In this document: positions 46,761 to 59,400 of the stretch, piece by piece
How positions within the stretch are numbered: the first letter of the stretch is position 1
Layout of the letters: the number at the start of each line of letters is the position of its first letter
Program-made: the position numbers and the translations under genes
Source of the DNA: Phalacrocorax aristotelis
Taxonomy: Eukaryota > Chordata > Aves > Suliformes > Phalacrocoracidae
Assembly (NCBI RefSeq): GCF_949628215.1
Contig: NC_134279.1
Location: 82,391,330 to 82,455,329, forward strand
DNA: 64,000 nt
Direction: 5' to 3'
Notes under the pieces: generated by a model
The model's database searches: none
What the model was told of the DNA's origin: nothing
What the model saw: only the letters and a program-made list of their open reading frames with translations

Positions 46761-49700
46761 TTTGGGCCCTCTCCTGGCATCACCCAACTCTCCTCCTAAG
46801 TTCAGGGCAAGGATTCATCAATAGTTATCAAAGCCCTAATAATAATATTGATTAACGCTAGTAATTAATGCTTTACGAATGATTTTACTCTAAAAATGGG
46901 GACAGCTGCAAGACACCCTTACCCAAAGTGCCCTAGGGACCTCTGGGCACGCCTGCCCAAGGTGGCATTTCAGGGGGTGGAAGGGACGGGGGACTTTTCT
47001 GGGGTTTCCCAGCACAAAGGGCGAATTGAAATGGCACAGCGGCAGCAGCAGCGCAGTCAGAGCCCTCCTGGCACTCAAACATGGCCCTCGGATGCAACCA
47101 GCAGATGCAAACATCTGGGCAGTGTTAGCGAGTCTTGGCTAGCTCGGAGGCACCTCCAAAGCCCCATTAGCCTCGGATACAGCTTTTTTCAGGTGGGTTA
47201 ATATCATTTGGCAAAACCTCGCTCTCACCACAAGCTCCCCCAGGCATCTTCCTCTCTCTCTGGCTCAAGCTTTGCAGAACACCAGCGAGGACTCCCTGAA
47301 GCTTGAAGGCCGTCTCCTGCTAAAGCTCACCATGGCAGGGCTGCGCAGGTCCCACCACTTCCACAGGAGGCCAAATGCTGCGAGAAATAAAGTCACCCCA
47401 AAGCATAAAGCCGTGGAAGCGCGGTGAGGAACAGAGGGCACTGCCGTCCCACCGCGGATGCAGGCGGCCCGGTGGAAGTTGGGCAGAGCAGTTGTAAATC
47501 GGAAGCCTGGCACACAAGCAGGAGATTCAAACGCACGACAGGGCTTTCAGCCATCAGGAAACCATCATCAGCAAGGTCCAGAGGGACGAGGCTGCGCAGA
47601 GCTGCAGAGCGCTGCGAACGTCTTTCCAAGAAAGGGCAGCTGGTGGCCAGGACTGCCGTGGAGGGGTGAGCCAGGGGCTGGGATGGAGTAGGGACCGTAA
47701 GCCAGAGGAAACCCTGGGCAGCCAACAGGCTCCGGTCTTCCCCCAGCAGCCCATCAGTTCCAGCAGAGCTGCACCATTACTACGTTACGTGACATTTTTA
47801 CTCATTCCTCCACTTTCACAATCAGTGCAAACTACTGAAAGTAGGGCAGTCGCAGGGGGAGGTGAAGGCAGAGTCCTCTTGGCTTCCCAGTGGCACTGGG
47901 AACCTGAGCATAGCTGTTGGCCGTGGAGGAGTATATGGCCCTACACGGGGCTGGGGGCTGTAACGGCTGGTGGTTATCCAGAGCAGCTTATAAAAGGCCT
48001 TTTTGTGCAAAGGAACAGGCGTTCTTCCTCCTGCCTACAGCCTTGATCACTTGATATCTCTGCTGACAAAAGCCTACAGAAGCTGTGGCACCCGACCACG
48101 GTCTGCAGCTGGGTCATACAGCCTGGCAGCTGAGACCGACATCGGGGATTTCTGCATCCCGGCGTGAGCCAAGAGCAGCACGTGTGAAGCAGGGACGGGG
48201 GATCACTCACAACTGTGGAATTAAGGACAGGGAGAGGCCCTTGGTATCTATTTTCTGGGTGTTCCTGTCCTCCCAGGCACTAGTTCTTCAGTCACGAAGG
48301 AGGCAACTAGCACATCGAGTCCCACAAGCACAGGGGGTGTGCTCAGGAAGATCCTGAGCACCCACACTCTGGGTCTTCCACCACTGCCTCATCAGCACAA
48401 AGGCCATCACTCTCAGCCTGTTACGGGTCCTTCTGCAAAGGACAAGGACACCTGTAACGTAGTAAAACCGCTCTATGCCATCCATAAAAACCTGTGCCTT
48501 TAGATCCAATGTCACATAATCTCCCATTAAAATGACTATTCAGTCTGCACATGATGCCGCAGGAACTCCACACCTCGTGCACAGGTGCTCAGGAGGCCAC
48601 GGAGCACAGCTGGCATGCTACGCCCTCCAGATCCATCCGGCAAGTCGCAGAGTCCAAGAGACTTACTCTTCTCCAGGGGAAGGCCGGGGCTGGCTACTCA
48701 GGAGATGACTCAATGAGACTTGGCCAGCAGGAAGCCCCCTACAGCACAGTGATTCACAGGACGTACCAAAGCGAACTCGGGTAGAGGAGCCAACACAATT
48801 TTGGGAGAATGAGCTGGAGTCTCCTTTCTCTTGCATCGTGAAGTTTGAAGTAGCTTCTGATAAAGCTAGAAAGCGACAGGGCTGCAGCACATGAGTACAT
48901 GAATAAAATTAAATTATATTTTAAAAAATCCAAACCCTTCTTCCCTATCAAGACCTCTTACAACTGTCCTCATCACCGTGGAATTTGAGTGCCTTCCAGA
49001 AGCGTATTAATCAACGTGGTTTTCATTTGTCATGCGGAGGTCATTCACCCTCCCGCAGGGTCTAATTTGGCCTGGAGAATTCAGTTTATCTGCTGATGTA
49101 GGGAGAAAAATATTAATAAAAGTTTGACTTTCAAACCTTGCTTGTGTGAAAGAATCATGTCTTTTCCATTTACAGCAGTTCAGCTGAATTCCTTCCCCGA
49201 GCCTACGAGCATGTCCAATGACTTCATGTCACGCTTTTAAGCTTTACAGAAGTACAGCTGCCCAACTAATAAATGCAGCATATAGGAAGCAATATATTAA
49301 GATATTCTTTACTGGATTAAAGTTTGATCTGGGTTAATGAACAGCCAGTGAGGAAGTAATTTCTTCATTAGAGTATTGTTTCAGGAAAAGCCAATTATGC
49401 AGCAGGATGCTCTCACAGATAAGCAGAAGCGATGAGCATATCTGCTCTTGCACGGGACAGATCTCCTTCTTCGGTCCCCTCCTCTTCCGAGTCGTTCAGT
49501 TGTGTGCTACAGGACAACCACAAGCTAATTTACCACCAACAGAGGCAGGCAGCAGACGTTCTTTGGGAAGCAGTCCTCCAGGAGTCAACCACTTGGGACC
49601 AGGCCGTAATTGTACATCTGTCCAGAAACACAACTATATTTTGTGGGGAACTTCCTTTTCCAAGGAAGTCGCACACTGCAACTTTTCTTTTACATCATCC

Positions 49701-52700
49701 TTGCGGTTGGTTTCCATGGCGACCTTTCTAGTTACCGGCAATGAGAGAACACGTCCCTGCCAACATCTGCTCACGCAATCCCCCTCTCGCCACCTGATGC
49801 AGCAGACCCCTAACTTCAGACTGGTTTGCTCTAGAAAGGACTCCAAAACAAGAACCAAAGGATTCACCACGTTGTTATAAAAGGTCCGTCAGGATGGAAT
49901 ACAGAAGTTGGAACTAGAGGAAATGATCACGAAAGAGAAAATGGAAGGTGTTTCTGAAGGGCAAACAAGCTTCTTTAAAATAAGGAACCTTTCAAAGCAT
50001 AAGGCAGCTTTTTTACACCCCTGCTCTCTGCTTTTTCCTGGCCTCGTCCACCTCACCCACTCACCCATCACGCTTCCCACGTCAAGTGCAGTTTGTAGAC
50101 AGTACATCTACCTGCAATCCAAAGCCACAGACCAGTCATTGCCTTTATCTGATGACGAGCAAGGTACAAACGAGCAACGATCAAAACTGCTTTCGGTTTC
50201 TAGAGACAACTCAACAGACAAGTGTGCTGCCCTTCCCCGGGTTTTGAGATAGCAGCTACGATAGCCGGCCTCTGGGTGAGCCGCAGTCGTGCGTTTGGCA
50301 TCTACGCAATAATCATTGTGTGGGGTGGGAACGGCGAATGCTGATCAAAGAACCTTTCTGATTAACTAAGAGCAAAAGCCTGCTCCTGTGTGGGTTAAAA
50401 AGAAAATAGTTCTGCCCTATTTAAACTTCCAAGATTTGCACAACATACCCTAAAAGTCTTTGTGTAGCAGTGGATTAAGAAGAGATGACTCCACTCTGGA
50501 ATCAACACAAGACAAGCATAATTGCCTGAGTTTTTGGAAAGAAGTTTTGCACGTTGGAACCAATGACTCCAAATGTCAACAGCCTCCTTCCATAGAACTA
50601 TAAACACTGCATGCTTTGCTTTGCGCCCAGCACAAGCTTTATCTGACCTGATGACAACAAGGAACGGTAGTGGAATGGATGTGAGTCAGCTTCACTAGCA
50701 TCCCTCGTGAGGAAATCAAGGGAAGGATGGATGATGACACTGTGAGAGCATGGGGCCGAGGAGCAGACCTGCCTCCTTTAAACCTGGCCACGTGGGACCT
50801 AATTTTCTGAAGTTCGGAGAAGTTGCAGCTCCTCCCAATTTCATCTGGAATTGCAGGTGCTCACTCCTCTGGGGAGGAAAGTCAAACAATCTCATACTGT
50901 TCCTCTCCAAAACTTCCTTTTTCCCCCCTCTGCATGCAAAGCGAAGAGAATGTTTGCTTTACAATATTTCAGAAAGCAGAGCATAAACTCCTTGTCGGCC
51001 CAGGATCGGTGTAAAACATCCAAGCGCAGCTTTCAGATCATGTGTCCTGATATACTGAAGCATACCTGAACAGGAAAGTTTTTAACAGAAGCAAACTCTT
51101 TTCCCTTAGCAAAGGAAAAATGCTACAACTTTATTACCAAATAGAGGAATTACAGCTACTCGTCGCTAGATCTCTCAAGCTGCAGCTCTAACAACTCACA
51201 GAACGGCAGCGACTGTTCGATTACTTTGGTAGTGAACATTTGTAAGCAAGGTAAAAACATTAAAAAAAGAATAATTTGCAGCAGCCCTTCCTTTGTTTTG
51301 AAAGGTTTTACAATGTGTAGTTCTCTGCTTAGATGAAGATGGGTTGAAATGGGCCTTTCTTTGATTTGCAATGTGCTTGATTATTGGTGTCTATGCTTCT
51401 GTTAGGGAGCAACACACAGGGATGCTACCGACATTAAATAAATACAACCACCAGCTGCGTTATCCGACTGTAACAAGACTTCCAAACATCCCCTGAAGCA
51501 TCAGCAGAGCCCTTAAGCTCTCTTGTTTTTTCATCAGTTGAAAGCTTAAAAGCACATTTAAGAAGCCAACTGGCTTTAAATGAGCGCTCAGTGAGGCAAG
51601 ATCTTGTCATGACTCCAACACAACTGAATTTCTTGTCGCAAGGAACAAGCCTATTCATATGTATATCGGAGAATCGCATGAGAAATCTCAGTACCAGCAA
51701 GTTTTAGCACCTTCTGCTTCAGCAACACACAAAGTTGCTTTCCAGCCCCAGAAGAGAACTGGGAAAGGCAAAGCAGCAGCTTGCATCCAAACTGATCCCA
51801 AGGACAAGATAGTGGAAGGAGGAAACACGTAACAACAGATTTTGCAAAGCGGAAAGGCCTAAAGAGGTAAGCCATTCTCTGAGCTGATTTATCGCACCAT
51901 GTGAGACTGTATCGTGTTTAACCTGCACTCTCAGCTTCACATTTCTGAGACCAGACCAGCCTTCTGACATACCAGACCACGGTTTTGCGGTGGCTGGATT
52001 TTTTGCATGTTATTCTGATAAGAGTACATCCAAATAAATTATAAATCTTACACCCACATATATTCTCACACTTTATTTCCTTCTGACCCTGGGATAGGAT
52101 ATAACAGCTGCTTTAACAGCACGTGGTACCACCAGCACAGGACACAGTTTGAAAAATACTATGCCAAACCTTTTGGCTAGCGTAAGTTAGTGCGGTTCTA
52201 CTGACCTTCACGGGAATCACGTTATTTCCCATCATGTGAAGATCTGACTCCTTACATCGGAGTGCGAACTCCAGGGGTAACTGGCAGAGGTGGACCACAG
52301 CCACTGCCGGATGGCTTAGCCAAGGTGTGAAAGAAGTTGTTCTATGAAATTCTTAGTGAACACAGGTCAAAACCTCTGAGTTGTGCCTCACCCTCTGCAG
52401 AACCGTTACAGCTGTTCCTTGAAGTAAATTTCTATGAACACCTCAAGTACAGAAAAAAAGAAACTACTGTTCACACCCACTCTGTTTCCTCAGATGTCTT
52501 TTCCTGTTTATACGTTGTATGAACTCTGTTGTGATAAGCAGATGGAACCGAGACTTCCGTCTTCGACCACCAAGAATCACAATCTTTCTATTTCAGCTTT
52601 TGCCACCATGATGCTAGCGAAGCATACGACCTGCCAGAATGCCAGCAGCTAATGAGGTGAAGGGAACTCTCCAGGGCAAGGCTTAAAAATTTCCAACACC

Positions 52701-52949
52701 CCCATAAAAATTGTCTCTGATTAGACTCTCCCAGTTCACACAGAAAGACGGCAAACCAAGCAAAAGGTCAGCAAAGTCACGACTCCTCTGTTCTCTCAGA
52801 GAACAGCCATTACAGTTACCTTGTAAGTTCTTGAGTTCTGTGTTGGGTAGAGTAAGAGGTGATTACGGCCCGCTGTTTTCAGATGTCCACACGGACAGAG
52901 AAGATACACTTCGTGATTGCTGCAACAGTTACTACAAAGTGATCTGATG
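46761..52949. other. Intergenic between ADAM33 promoter and ALMS1 3' end
   Basis: About 6 kb with no CR1 copy and no named gene. Three minus-strand open segments (47513-47265, 48527-48288, 51371-51156) are noted as findings. The rest shows only short ORFs. Confidence 0.5.
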
Positions 52950-53368
52950 TTATTTATTTAAGCGGTTTTCATATTACAAAACATTACAAGTTTTCTACAT
53001 TGTGATAGGAAATAAAAAAATAATTAAAAATAATCATTGTTAAAAACCATTTAAAATAAATATATAAAACTGCTATTCCAATCAGGTAGTTACAAATATA
53101 TCATGAAACAAGTGCTTCCAAACTGTGTTTGCTTTGGAAGTGCATAACACTACTATAAAACCCAGCCATTTATTTAAAAACCTGTCATTTGTATCAAATC
53201 ATTGATTCTTAAATACAGCAAGATTGTATTAGTACAAAAATGACACAAGTGAATGCCACAAAACATACACCGCACATGTATTTACTGCATTATTTCTTTT
53301 ACATCGTAATCTCCTTTATGCTGCAGGTTTACTGAGCACAAAGACACCTTCATTTGAGCAGATCTTTA
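52950..53368 (-). other. Probable 3' UTR of the ALMS-motif gene
   Basis: AT-rich sequence directly after the stop. Minus-strand AATAAA signals occur at 53174-53169 and 52958-52953, so the transcript may end shortly after either. Confidence 0.5.
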
Positions 53369-53413
53369 TCAGTTCCAAGGCACCTTCCTCCCTAAGACAT
53401 GGTTGGTGATTTT
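53369..53413 (-). CDS. ALMS1: ALMS-motif terminal coding exon with stop
   Basis: 15 codons including TGA (53371-53369): [14 protein letters not shown]. Acceptor TTTATCTTTCAG|AAAATC. This is too short to stand out as an open frame; it was found by following the phase-0 frame from the upstream exon and recognising the ALMS C-terminal signature. Confidence 0.85.
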   Translation of the reverse strand, partial: KITNHVLGRKVPWN

Positions 53414-56400
53414 CTGAAAGATAAAATCAAAGTCAGAGAGATGAGTGTTATTTCTCTAGAAATCAAAAACGCTAAGTATGAAGATATTACATTTTCTGAA
53501 CAGAGTATCAAGGAGTAATACAACACTAAGAAATGGCTATTTGCACGTTTTAGAACAGCTACAGCGGCGTAGTTGTTTCTCACTCGTTGGTATGAAAAAC
53601 ACCAGGACATCTCTGTGCTGGCTGCTGTGGAAATGGTCAGAAACAAGTCTCAGGAGTCAGAATACATCTTGACATTAGCTGACAGACTGTTTCCCTGAGT
53701 AACCACAACGTATGTCTCTCCCTTCACCTTCCAAACACAAACTTCTGGGAGTCGTGTTCCCCAGTTTGTGACACACTTGTGAAAGGACAGAGGAAAACTA
53801 GAAGAGTTAGAGACAAGAGTAACAAGCATAGTGGAAGATACAGAACGTGTTTTCTAGAATAAAGAACTGAACAAATTCGGACCTTTCGCCACAGTGGGAG
53901 GGATGAGCTGTGACTGACAGGGAAGAGATGAAAGTCCGTACAATCCTAAATGGCCTGAAGCAGGTGAAAAGGTAATGTTATTTGCAGAGTCTTCCAACAA
54001 TAATCTGGGGAGGCATCATATAAAATAACTGGTAATAGATTTTAAAGAAAAAAACCTAAAAGACATGGATTATTTTGTGTGAAGAGTCACAACCTTGTAC
54101 AGTTAAACTGTGGGCCTCTGCCCTGTGATGCTGCAAACACCAGACATTTACACTTCACAAAGCGAGTGGACAAATTCACGAAAGGAAAAAAAAAAAAAAA
54201 CCACACCAATGTAAAGATGGATTCAAAACCCCTTGGACATAAATCAGGCCACACTGTTAGAGCACCTCTGAGAAGCACTGCTACTGCTGGCTCTGCGCCG
54301 GTACTCTTCCCTAGGCACCTGCTGGTGTGGCCCGTTCTTATGGCAACGGGCAATCCAGATGACGAAACGCCACATCGTTCTGCTAGCTCAGCCGTCAGAT
54401 CACTGACGTTTTGAAGCATGGAATACATATTACCTGGCTTTATAGAAGTGTAAGATAAAGTAAGAGCTTTGGGTAACTTGTATATTACTGGAGAGTGTCC
54501 AGAGGAGGCCACGGAGTTGGGGAAGGGTTTAGAGGGGAAATCGTACAAGGAGCGGCTGAGGTCCCTTGGGTTGCTCAGCCTGGAGCAGAGGAGGCCGAGG
54601 GCAGCCCTCATGGCGCTCTGCAGCTCCCTCCCAAGGGCAGGAGGAGGGGCAGGTGCTGGTCTCTGCTCTCTGGTGCCCAACGCCAGGACCCGAGGGAACG
54701 GCAGGGAGATGTGCCAGGGGAGGGTTAGGCTGGGCATTAGGAGAAGGTCCTTCCCCCAGAGGGTGGTGGAGCCCTGGCACAGGCTCCCCAGGGAGGCATC
54801 ACGGCACCAGCCTGGCGATGTTCCAGAAGCACTTGGCCAAGGCCCTCAGAGCCACGGTGTGAATTTGGGGTGTCCTGTGCAGGGACGGGAGCTGGGCTCG
54901 ATGGGCCTTGTGGGTCCCTCCCAGCTCAGGGCATTCTGTGATTCTATGAATGATACAGCATTACCTGATGAGACCTTCTGCATCACACAGATGAACACAA
55001 CATGCAGCTCAGCTCCTCATACACTCACACATACAGAGTATACAGTATATGTGCATACAGTATATACACATGCTATATATAGTGTATATACCAGTACAGA
55101 ATATACTCTGCTTACATATAAAAAGAAGCAAAGCTGCTGACGTGAATCATGGTGTGAAGACTGTCCCCAATACTTCATGAAGGCTCATGAAGGACTCAGA
55201 ATGCCTCAGACAACACCTCTGAACAGTCCTTACAGCTCAGAGGCCTTTTTGCAACCTAATAAGCAAACCCAGCTAGCGATTAGATGCTATCTCCCCTCTC
55301 TGCTCCACTTCCGGGAATCAACCACAAAACAAAAAACCCTAATATGTTGCTGACAAGAAAAATGCAGCCAAGGGCACGAAAAACAAACATTAAAAAGGCA
55401 AAGAAACAACTGTAAAGCAGCAAGCGAAGAGCAATTCAGTTTTACACGTCTAGAAGCATGTGGTTTTTCCTTTGGGGTAGTGACACCTTGTGGCCCGTAT
55501 CTTGTATAGGCTCTAAAGGACATGTCCCATCCATAAATAAAGTGTTTAGTGTTCCTGAATGCTAATATATTTTTTTCTTTTTTAAGGGGTAGAGGGAAGT
55601 ACATAAATTAATAACTTTGCTACCCCCTTTATGGAGGTTCCTCTCATGCTCCCTATTTGCAAAAATGGCAAATTCACTGCATCTAATAGAAAAGGCTCGG
55701 TAAAGGAATGAATTTGTATCTAATAAACTCATAAACCTCATTTTCACATCACTGGGGTTGAAAGAGTTCTGTTTTATGCTGCCCATCAGATCAGAAATCT
55801 GTCTCAGTTATACAGTTTTCAAAATTAAAGGGCATACACCATTCCCTTATCTGATTAGTATAATTTTACGCTCTATTTGAAATTAAAAGTACAAAAGCAA
55901 AGGGATACTGGGACAGAACATCGGCCCAGACCCATGTGCGTCCTGTGATAAAAAGAACTTTGTTATCTTAATAAAGGTAAGTATTCAATAATTCAAAAAA
56001 TTAAGAATGCCCGTGCGACCCTCGGTTGCCTTCTAGCACAGGAATTTTGATAAGTTCCCAGTTATATACAGGCCCAAACTGCTTCCTCCCGAGGATCCCA
56101 ATCCCATCCTCACTCAGCACTAAAAAACCTGTTGTTTCATTGCCCCACGTTGCCACTGTCGCACAGAAATGCCTCAAAACAAGCACTGACACCCTTTAAT
56201 TCTCAGGTGTCCTGTATGAGTATTGTCACCTGTACTTTACAAAAGGTAACAGAATTTTGTTCACGTATATTCATTAATTTGGGGCCCTATTTTGAGACAG
56301 ATAAACTCAGTTTCATCTCATCCTTCAAGCTGGACACTAATTTAAGATCATTACCCTTGGTTCCCTACAGCTAAAGAAGGGTCACACACTGCCTCCGGAG

Positions 56401-59400
56401 AACTCTATGTCCCACCTCGTAGCGGCTGTTGCTCACGCTGAAACATACACTTTTGGTTGGTTGGTTTCTCCTCGGGATACATCTCTACAAAGTTGGTGTT
56501 CTTTTCTTTCCTGAAGTATTGACCCACTGCCTCCCAAAGCATGCTCCTAGAGAAGCTAGTGGCTCATAGCTTAGACAGGTGTACTCTTCTCTCTTCACTG
56601 GATAAAAACCTGGCTGGCTGGCTGAGCCCAGAGAGTTGTGGTGAATGGAACTGCATCCAGTTGGCGGCCGGTCACGAGCGGGGCTCCCCAGGGCTCAGTG
56701 TTGTGGCCAGCTCTGTTTAGTGTCTTTACCAATGAGCTGGATGAGGGGATCGAGTGCACCCTCAGTGAGTTTACAGATGATGTCAAGTTAGGCAGGAGTG
56801 CCGATCTGCTCAAGGCCAGGAAGGCTCTGCAGAGGGACCTGGACAGGCTGGATCCATGGGCCGAGGCCAGTTGTGTGAGGTTTAACAAGGCCAAGAGCCG
56901 GGTCCTGCCCTTGGGTCACACCAACCCCAGGCAACGCCCCAGGCCTGGGGCAGAGGGGCTGGGAAGTGCCCGGCGGAGAAGGCCCTGGGGGTGCTGGCTG
57001 ACAGCCGGCTGGGCATGAGCCAGCAGTGCCCGGGTGGCCAAGGAGGCCACCAGCCCCCGGGCTTGTGTCAGCCCTGGTGTGGCCAGCAGGAGCCGGGCAG
57101 GGATGGGGCCCCTGTGCTCGGCCCTGGGGAGGCCCCACCTCGAATGCTGGGCTCAGGTTTGGGCCCCTCGGGACAAGAAGGGCCTGGAGGGGCTGGAGCG
57201 TGTCCAGAGAAGGGCAGCGGGGCCGGGGCAGGGTCTGGAGCACAAGTGTGCTGGGGGGCGGCTGAGGGGGCTGGGGGGGTTTAGCCTGGAGAAGAGGGGG
57301 CTGAGGGGAGCCCTTCTCACTCTCTGCAGCTGCCTGAGAGGGGCTGGAGTGAGGGGGGGGTCGGTCTCTGCTCCCAAGTCACCAGGGACAGGACGAGAGG
57401 GAACGGCCTCAGGCTGCGTCAGGGGAGGTTTAGGTTGGAGATGAGGGAAAATGCCTTCCCTGCCAGAGGGGTCAGGCCCTGGCACAGGCTGCCCAGAGAG
57501 GTGGGGGAGTCACCATCCCTGGGGGGGTTCAAACACCGTGCAGACGTGGCACTTGGGGACGTGGTTTAGGAGGCCTGGGGGTGTTGGGTTGGCGGTCGGA
57601 CTTGATGATCTTAGAGGTCTTTTCCAACCTTAATGACTCTATGGTTCTATAAATTATATCAATATGAAGTTACACCTAACACACACCTAAATTCTGGTGT
57701 GAGGATTTCACTTGTGATACTTCAGCCAACACCACTTGTCCATGTTGATGCACATACAGGTATGAGTGTGTGTACATGTTTAATTCATTGCTTCCTTTCC
57801 CAAATATGAATCATCCCTATCCTGTGAGCCATCAACACCCTATAGAAATGGCAGGCACACTGTACTGCTAGCTAGTCCCATCCTCAGAGCCAGCTGTATT
57901 ACTGTTAGTGAGGTGTATACCTAATTTTACTTTTACGTGTCTACTCCTTTGGTGTTAGGGACAGGAATAGAAGCAGAAATTCAGCCAAGAAAACACGACT
58001 GTAAGCCTCAGATGCTCCCAAACAAGACGCCTCAGCACAGACAGTTTCACCAGCAGTTTAACCTACTGAGCTGCACTCTGAACTGGAGTAGCTGGGGCAT
58101 GAGTTCATCCTTCCCCCCACCAAGACAGCCACTGCTAGCCTGTCAAAATCCAAAGAGAAGAAGATAAAGAAGTTTCATTAGGAACAGGTCACACCACTAA
58201 GCACTGACCTAGGAGTCAGGGAATATGAGTACTGGGCCCAGCTCCACCACTGACCCACACACAAACTTGAGCAGGGCACTTGACACTCTGCCTCCCTCTC
58301 CTTCCCCAAGCTTTGTCTGGATATATGCCAAAGGGTCTGGGAAGGAACTGTCACCTTCTAGGTGTGTACGAAGCCCAACAGGACTCCTCTGGGTGACTGC
58401 AGTTAAAATAAGAGTCAGATCTATTCTGGTGTACTGATCTGCTGTTCTACATCAGCAGTTCACAAACTCAGCACTATGAGAGAGACTCAGACCGCAGTTT
58501 GGGTACTGTGCTACAAATCATTTAAATGATACAACCCTAGATTACATATGGATTTTGTTTAGCTTTGTACCAGCCATTTTCTTCTCCTAATACTCTGTGT
58601 CATCTTTGGAGTCATTCCACAGAATCTGTGGTTCTTTTTTTCATGCACAATCAGATCCGCTTGGAAACTGATGCCCTCAGCAACACATTAACCAAATTCT
58701 AAACAAACCATTCACTGTATTTACAGCTACTCACTACAGCTATTCTGCATCAGCAAGGAAGACAAAAAGATTACAATATTTACTGCAATGAATCATCACC
58801 CCTCTTCCAATCAAAACCAGACTTGTATACAAAACTTCTGATCCGATTCCCTCTCTGCTTCCAGCTGACTACGCTACTTCCAAGTCAACAACTGCCAGTA
58901 TTCATTAACTCTTAAGACCTTGCTGTACCAGCATCCGAGATTCTCAGACTAGTGAAAAAAACATGTCCTGAACATACCCTGCAAAAGCACAGCATCATAT
59001 TCCAGTAATTCTCATGGTAAGTACCCACAATTAGATTAGGAAGGCATTCTGGATAATACATTACATTACAAGCTCTGACTTTTAAAATCCAATTACTGCT
59101 GTTCCCAACAAATAACTAACCCTATTACTCCAGCTCTGGAAGAGACATAATTGAGCTGGTAGGACAACTCAGCCAGAAAGAGTTGCAATGCTAAAAGTGA
59201 AGTGCAAGCTTAAGATTCAGAGGAAAAAAAATCAGTTTTAATTTTTAATGCATGTCCTTAGACAACTGGCTTATCATGCAGTTTATTGCCCACTGCCAGA
59301 GTTCTCCAGAAGGCTATGTTTTATGGTATATGGGTTAGTTAAAAAGCAAGAAGGTAAGACAGGTTAGAACCTCAGTGCCTGTACTGCAAACTGTTGTTTC

